Notes under the pieces: model-generated
What the model saw: only the letters and a program-made list of their open reading frames with translations
Databases searched by the model: none
What the model was told of the DNA's origin: nothing
Program-made: the position numbers and the translations under genes
Shown here: piece after piece, positions 39,296-47,482 of the stretch
Layout: each line of letters starts with the position of its first letter
Numbering within the stretch: position 1 is the stretch's first letter
Source: Sphingobacteriaceae bacterium
GTDB taxonomy: Bacteria > Bacteroidota > Bacteroidia > Sphingobacteriales > Sphingobacteriaceae
Assembly (NCBI GenBank): GCA_947459195.1
Contig: CANHCS010000004.1
Span: 1-53,302 of the forward strand
Direction of reading: 5' to 3'
DNA: 53,302 nt

Positions 39296-40262
39296 AGTGT
39301 TTTTGATCCTTAACTAATTTATCAAAAGTCCATTCAATATCTTTCTCCTTCGGGGCGGTTCTCACTTTACAATTTTCTACACTGCAATAGTGACAACATT
39401 TTGGGATACATGGATCGGCATGAATAAAAAATTCAGTTTCCTCAAACACATGTTTGTTCACTAACTCATCGATCAATGTTACCTCTTCATGCACCCTATT
39501 TAAATCATAATAATATGGAAGGGTCACATGGCAATCGATGTGCAAATCGGCACCATAGCGTTGTGTTCGAAAATTATGAATATCAATCCAAGCTGCTTTC
39601 CTGTTATCGTTCAAAACTTGTGCGATCTCTTTGATACGCTCCACATCCGATTCATCCATTAATCCCCCTACAGACTTACGCACCAATCGATAACCACTGT
39701 TTACAATATAAAACCCGAGTCCGATGGAAAGTAAACTATCCAACTGATTAATACCGGTAAAATAGATCAGCATCAGCCCGGCAACTAAACCCGCACTACT
39801 AATCGCATCGGTCAATAAGTGTTTACCATCTGCCTGCAATGTCATCGAATTTAATTTTCGACCAGAGCTTAATAAATAATAGGCTAAAATTGCATTCACC
39901 AAGCCAGTTATTGCAATAATAATGGCCCCCTGACTTAAATGAGTGATTTCGTGAGGGAAAAACAAGTTATAGCCAGATTTAAAGACGATCAGCATACCTG
40001 CCAATAAAATCAGCACCCCTTCCACAAAAACGGAGAAAAACTCTACTTTACCATGGCCATATGGATGATTGATATCACGCGGTCGGCTTGATAAGTAAAT
40101 ACTGTAAAAAGCAAAAGCACTGGCTATCACATTCACAATACTTTCTGCGGCATCAGTTAAAATGGCATTAGAAGAGGTGATAAAATAGGCCACGAATTTG
40201 GCGAGCATCAGTAGGATGCTCACACTTAGAGAAATAGTAATGACCTTTTTTTGCGGATGCAA
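39288..40262 (-). CDS. Cation diffusion facilitator transporter with Cys-rich tail
   Basis: A proton-driven exporter of divalent metal ions from cytoplasm. Six membrane helices lie in about residues 10-205, with TDAAESIVNV in TM2, HPYGHGKVEFF in the loop, and GKHLLTDAISS in TM5 (His148 and Asp152). The cytoplasmic C-terminal domain ends with an unusual cluster, DPCIPKCCHYCSVENC (Cys 285, 289, 290, 293, 298), fit for binding thiophilic metal. The start is TTG at 40262: an in-frame stop lies 24 bases upstream and no ATG lies between, and a TAAATTTG box predicts a 15-base leader. Metal identity is unknown. Confidence 0.9.
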   Translation of the reverse strand: MHPQKKVITISLSVSILLMLAKFVAYFITSSNAILTDAAESIVNVIASAFAFYSIYLSSRPRDINHPYGHGKVEFFSVFVEGVLILLAGMLIVFKSGYNLFFPHEITHLSQGAIIIAITGLVNAILAYYLLSSGRKLNSMTLQADGKHLLTDAISSAGLVAGLMLIYFTGINQLDSLLSIGLGFYIVNSGYRLVRKSVGGLMDESDVERIKEIAQVLNDNRKAAWIDIHNFRTQRYGADLHIDCHVTLPYYYDLNRVHEEVTLIDELVNKHVFEETEFFIHADPCIPKCCHYCSVENCKVRTAPKEKDIEWTFDKLVKDQKHYA

Positions 40263-40281
40263 TGTATTTTTTATTATTGAT

Positions 40282-40289
40282 CAAATTTA
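40282..40289 (-). promoter_or_regulatory. CDF transporter -7 box (TAAATTTG)
   Basis: A perfect TAnnTTTG on the minus strand; predicted start near 40277, 15 bases before the TTG start codon. The 109-base gap is shared with the divergent aminotransferase promoter. Confidence 0.55.
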
Positions 40290-40359
40290 AGGATCGAAAT
40301 CAGAAAAATCGATTCTAAATTAATTATTACAATTTATCTGAAGGATTAAAGCAGGTTTA

Positions 40360-40367
40360 TATATTTG
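40360..40367 (+). promoter_or_regulatory. Aminotransferase -7 box (TATATTTG)
   Basis: A perfect TAnnTTTG, four bases before the ATG at 40372, so the transcript is predicted to start on the A of the ATG. Confidence 0.6.
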
Positions 40368-40371
40368 CTAC

Positions 40372-41562
40372 ATGACATTAGCTCAAAGGATCCACCATCT
40401 TGCGGAATCACAAACCATCAAAATGGCTAAAATGGGCCGCGAATTGGCTGCGAAAGGAATTGATATCATCAATTTAAGTTTTGGCGAACCCGATTTTAAT
40501 ACGCCCGAATACATCAAGAATGCAGCAAAGCAAGCTTTAGATGAAAACTACACCTTCTATACCCCGGTTGCAGGCTACCCAGAATTGAGAAAGGCGATCG
40601 CAGGTAAACTAAAGCGAGAGAATAACTTAGCTTACGATTTTGATCAAATAGTTGTTTCAACAGGCGCAAAACAAGCATTGGCAAATGCCATCTTATGTTT
40701 AGTCAACCCTGGCGATGAAGTCATTATCCCTACACCCTACTGGGTTTCATATTCAGAAATGGTGAAATTGGCAGAAGGGGTTTCTGTGTTTATTGACACC
40801 ACGGTTGAACAAAATTTCAAAATTACCGCTGCGCAGCTGGAGGCTGCCATCACACCTAAAACCAAGGCATTTTTCTTTTCCTCTCCTTGCAACCCAACTG
40901 GGAGCGTTTACAGTCGTGAAGAACTGGCCGAATTGGTGAAAGTATTCGAAAAATATCCAGAAATCTACATCATTTCAGATGAAATTTACGAACACATCAA
41001 TTTTGGAGAAAAGCACGAATCTATTGCTCAGTTTCCTTCCGTTAAAGAACGAGTGGTGGTAGTGAATGGGTTCTCTAAAGCTTATGCCATGACGGGTTGG
41101 AGGATCGGTTATCTGGCCGCTAATAAAGAAGTAGCACAAGCTTGCGACAAGATTCAAGGACAATTTACTTCGGCAACTTGTTCTATTACACAACGGGCTG
41201 GCATCGCCGCCTGTGAAGGAGGCTTAGAAAGTGTCTTAAAGATGAAAGAAGCTTTCCTAAAACGCCGAAATTTAGTTTATGAACTTTTAAAAAACATCCC
41301 TGGTATCAAATCGAATTTGCCAAGTGGTGCCTTCTATTTCTTCCCAGATGTAAGCGCTTATTTCGGAAAAGCTCATCAGGGCGTAGTGATCAAAAATGCC
41401 CTTGACCTTAGCTTATACCTTTTGAACGAAGCACATGTAGCTATTGTTTCGGGAGAAGCTTTTGGTGATCCTAAATCGATCAGAATCTCTTACGCCGCTT
41501 CTGAAGAAAAGTTGAAAGAGGCTTTGTATAGAATTAAACTTGCTTTGGCCAAGTTAACATAA
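40372..41562 (+). CDS. PLP-dependent aminotransferase, aspartate aminotransferase type
   Basis: A 396-residue fold-type I aminotransferase of subgroup I-gamma, probably making aspartate from oxaloacetate. Marks are INLSFGEPDFNTPEYI, YTPVAGYPELRKAI, SSPCNPTGSVYSREEL, IISDEIYEHI and the PLP lysine Lys236 in GFSKAYAMTGWRIGY; the carboxylate-binding Arg lies near the end (SIRISYAAS). Prephenate or other acceptors are possible in this subgroup. It is a single-gene unit; its stop is 3 bases from the stop of the convergent permease gene. Confidence 0.93.
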   Translation: MTLAQRIHHLAESQTIKMAKMGRELAAKGIDIINLSFGEPDFNTPEYIKNAAKQALDENYTFYTPVAGYPELRKAIAGKLKRENNLAYDFDQIVVSTGAKQALANAILCLVNPGDEVIIPTPYWVSYSEMVKLAEGVSVFIDTTVEQNFKITAAQLEAAITPKTKAFFFSSPCNPTGSVYSREELAELVKVFEKYPEIYIISDEIYEHINFGEKHESIAQFPSVKERVVVVNGFSKAYAMTGWRIGYLAANKEVAQACDKIQGQFTSATCSITQRAGIAACEGGLESVLKMKEAFLKRRNLVYELLKNIPGIKSNLPSGAFYFFPDVSAYFGKAHQGVVIKNALDLSLYLLNEAHVAIVSGEAFGDPKSIRISYAASEEKLKEALYRIKLALAKLT

Positions 41563-41565
41563 CCA

Positions 41566-42813
41566 TTATTTACTCCTGATGGCTTCCACTGGATCTAATC
41601 TGGATGCCATGAATGCAGGAATAAATCCAGAAAGTAGACCGATAACAGTTGAAAGTACGACCGTGAGCACTACTTTGCTCATGTCCACTATAATTGTTAA
41701 ATCGGCAAACGCTTTACCCAGCATGGCCAATAAGAACACAATGGCCAAACCGATGGCTCCTCCCATTAAACAAAGGGCAACAGCCTCGAATAAGAATTGA
41801 AGCAAGATAAAATAGTTCTTCGCCCCCAAGGATTTTTGAATTCCGATGATGTTAGTTCTTTCTTTTACAGAAACAAACATGATGTTAGCGATTCCAAAAC
41901 CGCCCACTAATATGGAAAAACCGCCAATAAATGCACCGGCAAAATCAATAATACCAAACATTTGATCTAATTGTGCAGTTAAAATAGTGGACTTATTGAG
42001 CGCAAAATCATCTTCTTCTTTCGGACTTAAACGGTGAATCGAACGCATTAAACCCCTCAATTCACTCTCCACCTCATTAACAGCAATATTTTCTTTTCCC
42101 TTCACGGTAATTTGAGGTCCGTAACGTTCCTCTTCTAAATCGATGATATTTCGGGCAAAATTTAAAGGCAGGAGCATCGTTTTATCACTCGAAATACCCA
42201 ACATATCCTCACCTTCTTTTTCGAAAACACCAATCACTTTTACTTTTCTTCCCAGTACTTTGATCGATTTCCCGAGCGGACTTTCATTGGGAAAAAGTGC
42301 GTTGGCAATGTCAGATCCGATTAAAACAACCGGACTACCTCCACGACTCTCATTCTCCGTAAAATAACGACCATCCTGAAAATTGAAAACGCGGGTTCTG
42401 TACAAATCGTGGCTAGATGCTGCTAATTGAGCTCCTTCAACAGAATTACTACGATATTTTACCACACGATCTCCAATTCCAATTTCATAGGCAATTCCTT
42501 CAGCGGTTTGTAAACGTGCGGAAAGTTTATCAAAATCGCGGATTGTAGGAACCGGGCGTCGCATGTATTTCCACCAGGGATAATCTCCAAAACCACCCCA
42601 AGGCCATTTTTGGACGTAAATTGTATTACTACCTAGCTTTTCAACGCTGTTTTGCAAGTTATTTCTAAGGGTGTCGACCGCAGAAAACACTCCAATAATG
42701 GTCATGATACCAATGGTAATTCCCAATAGGGATAAAATGGTACGCAATTTATTATGACGAAGTGCGTCGAATGCGAAATTGAAACTTTCCCTTAATAATC
42801 TTAGAAACAACAT
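41566..42813 (-). CDS. ABC transporter permease, MacB/FtsX type
   Basis: A 415-residue membrane protein with one N-terminal helix (about 22-44, TILSLLGITIGIMTIIGVFS), a periplasmic MacB core domain (about 50-250) and three C-terminal helices of the FtsX fold, with ANIMFVSVKERTNIIGIQKSLGA and PAFMASRLDPVEAIRSK at the end, the usual motifs. Such proteins act mechanically with an ATPase and often an outer-membrane partner in export of lipoproteins, peptides or toxins. No ATPase gene lies beside it, so its partner is elsewhere. Confidence 0.92.
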   Translation of the reverse strand: MLFLRLLRESFNFAFDALRHNKLRTILSLLGITIGIMTIIGVFSAVDTLRNNLQNSVEKLGSNTIYVQKWPWGGFGDYPWWKYMRRPVPTIRDFDKLSARLQTAEGIAYEIGIGDRVVKYRSNSVEGAQLAASSHDLYRTRVFNFQDGRYFTENESRGGSPVVLIGSDIANALFPNESPLGKSIKVLGRKVKVIGVFEKEGEDMLGISSDKTMLLPLNFARNIIDLEEERYGPQITVKGKENIAVNEVESELRGLMRSIHRLSPKEEDDFALNKSTILTAQLDQMFGIIDFAGAFIGGFSILVGGFGIANIMFVSVKERTNIIGIQKSLGAKNYFILLQFLFEAVALCLMGGAIGLAIVFLLAMLGKAFADLTIIVDMSKVVLTVVLSTVIGLLSGFIPAFMASRLDPVEAIRSK

Positions 42814-42918
42814 ACAATCATAAGACGTTGAATTTATTAAAACGTTACAAGCAATTTAGTGTTTATTATTCAAGGTGTTAAACAAGCATTTCAAGATCAT
42901 TTTTCCATTTTTTTTTCA

Positions 42919-42926
42919 TAAGTTTG
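42919..42926 (+). promoter_or_regulatory. queA-ispD -7 box (TAAGTTTG)
   Basis: A perfect TAnnTTTG; predicted start near 42931, a 22-base leader to queA. The rest of the 139-base gap to the divergent permease gene shows only A/T-rich sequence. Confidence 0.55.
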
Positions 42927-42952
42927 CGCCCTGAAAACATTAAAAAAACGGC

Positions 42953-44002
42953 ATGAAATTATCACAATTTAAATTCAATTTACCCGAATCTTTAATAGCC
43001 CATACGCCTGCAGAAAAACGCGATGAATCACGTCTCATGGTTTTAGATCGTAAGACCGGAGCCATTGAGCATAAAATTTTTAAAGATGTATTGGATTATT
43101 TTGAAGATAAAGATGTGATGATCATCAACAATACCAAGGTATTTCCTGCCAGGTTGTACGGCAATAAGGAAAAAACCGGTGCTACCATCGAAGTTTTCTT
43201 ATTAAGAGAATTGAACAAAGAATTACGTCTCTGGGATGTCTTAGTTGATCCGGCTCGCAAAATCCGTGTAGGAAATAAGTTATATTTCGGCGATGATGAT
43301 TTGTTGGTCGCTGAAGTAGTTGATAACACTACCTCACGCGGACGTACCATTCGTTTTCTTTTTGACGGGACCGATGAGGAATTCCGCAGAAATATTGAAA
43401 TTTTGGGAGAAACTCCCCTACCTAAATACATTAAACGTAAACCTACCGACGAGGACAAGGAGCGCTATCAAACCATTTTCGCAAAAAATGAAGGTGCAGT
43501 GGCTGCCCCAACCGCTGGTTTACATTTTAGCCGCGAATTGATGAAACGTCTCGAATTGAAAGGTGTTGAATTTGCCGAAGTAACCTTACACATTGGTTTG
43601 GGTACCTTCCGTCAGGTGGAAGTTGAAGACCTCACCAAACACAAAATGGATTCTGAGCAATTCATCATTGATGAGAAAGCTGCCAGAATTGTGAACAAAG
43701 GAATTGAAGACAAAAGAAGAGTGTGTGCAGTAGGCACCACTTGCATGAGAACCATCGAGTCTTCTGTTTCTGCTTCAAGAACTTTAAAACCAGCTAACGA
43801 TTGGACGAGCAAGTTCATTTTTCCTCCTTATGATTTTAGCATTGCGAATGCCATGATCACTAATTTCCACACGCCTGAATCAACTTTACTGATGATGATT
43901 GCGGCCTTTGGAGGGTATGAGCATGTGATGAATGCTTACGAGATTGCTGTTAAAGAAAAATACCAGTTCTACAGCTATGGCGATGCCATGCTCATCATCT
44001 AA
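42953..44002 (+). CDS. queA: S-adenosylmethionine:tRNA ribosyltransferase-isomerase
   Basis: Transfers the ribosyl part of SAM to 7-aminomethyl-7-deazaguanine in tRNA, forming epoxyqueuosine at the wobble position. The 349-residue protein has the family start [21 protein letters not shown], then [14 protein letters not shown], the [15 protein letters not shown] motif, THIGLGTF-type [12 protein letters not shown], and the C-terminal [18 protein letters not shown] and YSYGDAMLI. It stands first in a two-gene unit with ispD 12 bases later. Confidence 0.97.
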   Translation: MKLSQFKFNLPESLIAHTPAEKRDESRLMVLDRKTGAIEHKIFKDVLDYFEDKDVMIINNTKVFPARLYGNKEKTGATIEVFLLRELNKELRLWDVLVDPARKIRVGNKLYFGDDDLLVAEVVDNTTSRGRTIRFLFDGTDEEFRRNIEILGETPLPKYIKRKPTDEDKERYQTIFAKNEGAVAAPTAGLHFSRELMKRLELKGVEFAEVTLHIGLGTFRQVEVEDLTKHKMDSEQFIIDEKAARIVNKGIEDKRRVCAVGTTCMRTIESSVSASRTLKPANDWTSKFIFPPYDFSIANAMITNFHTPESTLLMMIAAFGGYEHVMNAYEIAVKEKYQFYSYGDAMLII

Positions 44003-44014
44003 CGTAACTGATAG

Positions 44015-44686
44015 ATGAAATACTATGCCATCATTGTTGGGGGTGGTTCGGGCACCAGGATGCAGCAAGAGCTACCTAAACAGTTCATCGAGCTGAAAGG
44101 TAAACCCATATTGATGCATACTATGGCAGCTTTTGCCCATTCTGCCATTAAACCCGAAATCATTTTGGTACTCAACGTACATTATCACCAACTTTGGGAG
44201 GATTTGTGTGCTCAGCATCAATTCGATATTCCTCACCAATTAATCAAGGGTGGCGAACAGCGTTTCCATTCTGTTAAAAATGGTTTAAAATACATCAAAT
44301 CGGGTTCCATTGTAGCGATTCATGATGCTGTAAGACCACTGGTAAGCGTTGAATTAATTAACAAAAGTTTTGAAGAGGCAGCTCTAAAGGGCAATGCGGT
44401 AACGGGGGTGCCCAGTAAAGACTCCGTCAGACTCTTAAATGGAGATGAATCAAAAGCCATTAATAGAGAAAGTGTTTATTTAATTCAAACACCTCAAACC
44501 TTTCAAATTGAGCAACTTAAGAAGGCTTATGAACAAGAATATCGGATAGATTTTACGGATGATGCATCGGTGGTTGAGCGAATGGGATATCCCATTCATT
44601 TGATAGAAGGAGCAGCAAGTAACATCAAGATCACCTATCCTGAAGACCTTCTTTTTGCAGAACAATTAATGAGCAGAAAAGCTTAA
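44015..44686 (+). CDS. ispD: 2-C-methyl-D-erythritol 4-phosphate cytidylyltransferase
   Basis: The third step of the non-mevalonate isoprenoid pathway: CTP plus MEP to CDP-methylerythritol. The 223-residue Rossmann-like protein has the nucleotide loop VGGGSGTRMQQELPKQFIEL, AIHDAVRPLVS, AVTGVPSKDSVR, IQTPQTFQ and FTDDASVVERMGYP. It indicates that this organism uses the MEP route. It follows queA by 12 bases. The final bases overlap the stop codon of a small minus-strand gene (TTAA shared). Confidence 0.95.
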   Translation: MKYYAIIVGGGSGTRMQQELPKQFIELKGKPILMHTMAAFAHSAIKPEIILVLNVHYHQLWEDLCAQHQFDIPHQLIKGGEQRFHSVKNGLKYIKSGSIVAIHDAVRPLVSVELINKSFEEAALKGNAVTGVPSKDSVRLLNGDESKAINRESVYLIQTPQTFQIEQLKKAYEQEYRIDFTDDASVVERMGYPIHLIEGAASNIKITYPEDLLFAEQLMSRKA

Positions 44687-44838
44687 TCGGCAGATTTCCT
44701 GATAATTTTAAGCAGTACCGCTATAGCAGCAATCACCAGTAAAGCATGAATAATACCACTGGTAGAATACCCACCGAAATAAGTGATTGCCCAAACAATT
44801 ACCAACAATACTGCGATCCAATACAAAAGGTTTCCCAT
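44683..44838 (-). CDS. 51-residue membrane protein, lmo0937 family
   Basis: Read directly from the minus strand: ATG at 44838, stop TAA at 44683-44685, 51 codons. The protein begins MGNLLYWIAVLLVIVWAITY, continues FGGYSTSGIIHALLVIAAIA, and ends VLLKIIRKSAD. Two hydrophobic stretches separated by FGGYSTSG, a small loop, and a basic tail match the short lmo0937-family membrane proteins found in many bacteria, whose function is unknown; some are stress-induced. It is shorter than usual gene-calling limits and shares stop-codon bases with ispD. Confidence 0.8.
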   Translation of the reverse strand: MGNLLYWIAVLLVIVWAITYFGGYSTSGIIHALLVIAAIAVLLKIIRKSAD

Positions 44839-44930
44839 GTTGATGACTTTATAGCTTATAATAAAGAAATCATGGATTTTGTTTTTATTGATTTTCCAGA
44901 ACGGCCAATCTGCAAATACGATTATGCAAC

Positions 44931-44963
44931 AAAAAACCCTTCCAACAAGTCGGAAGGGTTTTT
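44931..44963 (-). terminator. Terminator after the DUF2795 gene
   Basis: On the minus strand AACCCTTCC / GGAAGGGTT is a perfect 9-bp stem with a C-G pair more possible and an 8-base loop, followed by six T. It starts about 2 bases after the DUF2795 stop and isolates the 51-residue gene downstream. Confidence 0.88.
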
Positions 44964-44964
44964 C

Positions 44965-45186
44965 TTAATATTCATCCTCGTTAAAGAAAAAGTCATCTTT
45001 GGTGGGATAGTCGGGCCAAATTTCTTCGATATTTTCATAAGGCTCGCCATCATCTTCTAAAGCCTGTAAGTTTTCAATCACTTCAACAGGAGCACCAGAA
45101 CGAATTGCATAATCAATTAATTCGTCCTTGGTTGCGGGCCATGGAGCGTCTTCTAAATGTGAGGCTAATTCTAATGTCCAGTACAT
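44965..45186 (-). CDS. DUF2795 domain-containing protein
   Basis: A 73-residue acidic, soluble protein with the DUF2795 pattern: LASHLEDAPWPATKDELIDYAIRSG-type start (here PWPATKDELIDYAIRSG), VIENLQALEDDGEPYENIEEIWPD. From memory, homologues are conserved in Bacteroidota at this size. The function is unknown. It stands alone with its own promoter box (TATTTTTG at 45215-45222) and terminator. Confidence 0.9.
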   Translation of the reverse strand: MYWTLELASHLEDAPWPATKDELIDYAIRSGAPVEVIENLQALEDDGEPYENIEEIWPDYPTKDDFFFNEDEY

Positions 45187-45214
45187 AATTTTATATTTAA
45201 TTCTTATTATTTCG

Positions 45215-45222
45215 CAAAAATA
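45215..45222 (-). promoter_or_regulatory. DUF2795 gene -7 box (TATTTTTG)
   Basis: A perfect TAnnTTTG on the minus strand; predicted start near 45210, a 24-base leader. Confidence 0.5.
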
Positions 45223-45262
45223 TAATAATCTGAATTATTTTTTCAAGAAGTTTTTAACATTT

Positions 45263-45811
45263 TCAAACCCTTGGAATCCACTTGTTTTCTTCGATTTTAA
45301 AATCGAAACAAAGCATACGGGCTAACACAAATAAATAATCACTTAAGCGGTTTAAATAAATCATCACCGTTTCATCTACCTGGCTTTCTTCGCTCAAATG
45401 CACACAAATTCGCTCTGCTCTGCGACACACACAACGAGCAACGTGGCAATAGGAAACAACCGTGCTACCTCCCGGAAGGATGAAATGACGCAACTCAGGC
45501 AGCACCTCATTCATTTGATCGATCTCCTTTTCTAATAATTCAATGTCTTTCGAATACAAATCAGGCACTTTCATTTTAGATTTCTCGGGATCGGATGCCA
45601 AAATGGAACCAATAGTGAATAATCGATCTTGAATTTCTTTCAAAACAGACTGTTGGTGATCGCTGATCTGCTGATCGCGAATTAATCCAATGTAAGAATT
45701 CAGCTCATCTACAGTACCATAGCTTTCAATTCTTAAATGATGCTTGGGAACACGGGTACCACCAATCAATGAAGTTTGACCTTTATCGCCTGTTTTGGTA
45801 TAAATTTTCAT
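45263..45811 (-). CDS. Cob(I)alamin adenosyltransferase, PduO type
   Basis: Adds the adenosyl group from ATP to cobalamin to make coenzyme B12. The 182-residue helical bundle protein shows KIYTKTGDKGQTSLIGGTRV (ATP site), SYGTVDELNSYIGL, FILPGGSTVVSYCHVAR, the CRRAERICV motif and NRLSDYLFVLARM. Normal length. Its presence points to use of B12, since PduO-type enzymes serve salvage as well as synthesis. No cobalamin riboswitch is visible upstream. It lies 57 bases after chrA on the same strand. Confidence 0.95.
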   Translation of the reverse strand: MKIYTKTGDKGQTSLIGGTRVPKHHLRIESYGTVDELNSYIGLIRDQQISDHQQSVLKEIQDRLFTIGSILASDPEKSKMKVPDLYSKDIELLEKEIDQMNEVLPELRHFILPGGSTVVSYCHVARCVCRRAERICVHLSEESQVDETVMIYLNRLSDYLFVLARMLCFDFKIEENKWIPRV

Positions 45812-45868
45812 AAGGTCGAATTAACGAATTTTAAAAGAGATTTTAAGCCGTCAAACATCAACTCAGGG

Positions 45869-47092
45869 TCATATTAACACCGTGTGGAAATAACTAAAAA
45901 TTAAACCCAAAATGAGGTAGAGAAAAAGCAAATACGCAGTTTTAATACGAGTAAAAATTAACAATAGAAAACTGGAAAGCATTAAGCCAACAGAAAGCAT
46001 ATCGATTGTTTGAGATTGAAGCAGAAACAACACCGCGGCTCCAAAAAAGCCAACAGAAACAGCGTTGATACCGGAAAGAGAGTTTTTGATTTGGCTGATT
46101 TTTTTCAAATCGTTCCAAAAAGGAACAATGAAAAGTATTAAAATCAATCCGGGCAGATTGATACCCAACACAGCAACCAAGCCTCCTCCCAGTTGCCCCC
46201 ACCAATTATAACCTGCATTTTTTAAGCTCATAGCACCCAAAAAAGCAGAGAATGAGAAAGTTGGACCCGGCATGGCTTGCTGCAAAGCAAATCCTGATAG
46301 GAACTCGGCAGAACTGAGGTATCTTTTCATTTCCACAAATTCGGTATACATAAAAGGCACCAACACCTGACCGCCGCCAAAAATCAGGATGCCATTTCGG
46401 TAAAAGTTTTCGAATAAACGGATAGGCAAACTAAAAGGTGAAGTACGGTTGATGAGCGCTCCCAAAGCAGCGAAAAACAAAAGGACCCCCAGAAAATAAA
46501 TTAATTTACGTGTATTGATATTGGCAAAAAGTCGGGCCCGTAAAGCGGTTTCTTCAGTTGTAGTATCTAATGCAGAGCTCACAATGCCACCGATCAGAAT
46601 CAAAACAGGAAAAACATAAGCGCTCTTCAGGATCAAAGTACTGATGAGTGCACCAGCTGCCAAGAAATAACTGAGTTCTGTTTTGAGGGTGGATTGAGCG
46701 AATTTAAAGGCTGCGAATGCAACAATACCGATGGTAACTGGTTGCAAGAAAAACAAAGCACGTTCAAATACAGCTTGTTGATTAAATAAAGAAAAAGAAA
46801 TAGCTGCCAAGGTCATGATGGCGGCACTAGGAAAAATCCAGATCAAAAAAGTGAGAATGGATAAACTTAAGCCTCCTACTTTATAGGCCATACCCACCAG
46901 CGTTTGTGTAGAAGCCGGGCCAGGCAAAACCTGAGAAAGTGCATTTAATTCTAATAATTCTGATTCTGTAATGTATTTACGGCGCTGTACAAAGTCTTTG
47001 AGCATACAGGCTATGTGTGCCTGAGCACCTCCGAATGCCGTGAAAGTATAAACGATCACATCTTTCAAAAATAATAAGTGCCGCTTTCTCAA
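45869..47092 (-). CDS. chrA: Chromate transporter, two-domain ChrA
   Basis: A 407-residue inner-membrane protein with two homologous CHR halves. The first (about 10-190) has TAFGGAQAHIACMLKDF and LSQVLPGPASTQTLVGMAY; the second (about 220-407) has LIFGGGQVLVPFMYTEFVE and LQQAMPGPTFSFSAFLGAM. The paired FGG and PGP motifs define the family. ChrA exports chromate in resistant strains, but many housekeeping homologues have no proven substrate. It lies 10 bases after the TPR gene in the same unit. Confidence 0.93.
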   Translation of the reverse strand: MRKRHLLFLKDVIVYTFTAFGGAQAHIACMLKDFVQRRKYITESELLELNALSQVLPGPASTQTLVGMAYKVGGLSLSILTFLIWIFPSAAIMTLAAISFSLFNQQAVFERALFFLQPVTIGIVAFAAFKFAQSTLKTELSYFLAAGALISTLILKSAYVFPVLILIGGIVSSALDTTTEETALRARLFANINTRKLIYFLGVLLFFAALGALINRTSPFSLPIRLFENFYRNGILIFGGGQVLVPFMYTEFVEMKRYLSSAEFLSGFALQQAMPGPTFSFSAFLGAMSLKNAGYNWWGQLGGGLVAVLGINLPGLILILFIVPFWNDLKKISQIKNSLSGINAVSVGFFGAAVLFLLQSQTIDMLSVGLMLSSFLLLIFTRIKTAYLLFLYLILGLIFSYFHTVLI

Positions 47093-47102
47093 TCTGTAAA
47101 TT

Positions 47103-47438
47103 TTAATCGTCTTCGTAGTCTAAACCCATGAGCGAGTTATATACACCTTGCAATTCAGAGAATGCATGCCTATCATTGGCCTGTCGGGCTACCTGCATTC
47201 CTTTTTCATAAGTACGCTCAGCATCAGATTTACGATCTAAAAGCTCATACAACTTACCTAAGTGATAATAGGTGCCAACATAATCGGCATGATTTTGGAC
47301 CAAATCTTCAAAATAAGCCAAAGCTTTTTCCTGCTCATTTAGGGCAAAATATTCGGTAGCCAAGGCATATTTCAGGAACGGATCATTCGGTTCGTTTTTT
47401 AGGAAATCGATTAGCTTTTCCAGACGGTTTGATGACAT
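47103..47438 (-). CDS. Small TPR-repeat protein
   Basis: A 111-residue protein composed of about two and a half tetratricopeptide repeats: PFLKYALATEYFALNEQEKA, YVGTYYHLGKLYELLDRKSD and ERTYEKGMQVARQANDRHAF, followed by a short acidic tail. It has no signal peptide, so it is a small cytoplasmic adaptor. It lies 10 bases before chrA. The partner is unknown. Confidence 0.85.
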   Translation of the reverse strand: MSSNRLEKLIDFLKNEPNDPFLKYALATEYFALNEQEKALAYFEDLVQNHADYVGTYYHLGKLYELLDRKSDAERTYEKGMQVARQANDRHAFSELQGVYNSLMGLDYEDD

Positions 47439-47459
47439 TATTGTTTAGGCTTTTTTAAC

Positions 47460-47467
47460 TAAATTTG
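47460..47467 (+). promoter_or_regulatory. etfBA -7 box (TAAATTTG)
   Basis: A perfect TAnnTTTG; predicted start near 47472, 11 bases before the etfB ATG at 47483. It overlaps the TTG at 47465, which therefore cannot be the start. Confidence 0.6.
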
Positions 47468-47482
47468 CAAAAAATAGAGCTT

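Noticed and set aside
44746-45060. Plus-strand open frame across the ispD downstream region
   Set aside because: It crosses the 51-residue minus-strand gene, a terminator and DUF2795 in the opposite strand, and has no family pattern; the minus-strand genes explain the region better.
45812-45868. Cobalamin riboswitch upstream of the PduO-type gene
   Set aside because: The gap is 57 bases and lacks a B12-box; the aptamer needs about 200 bases.
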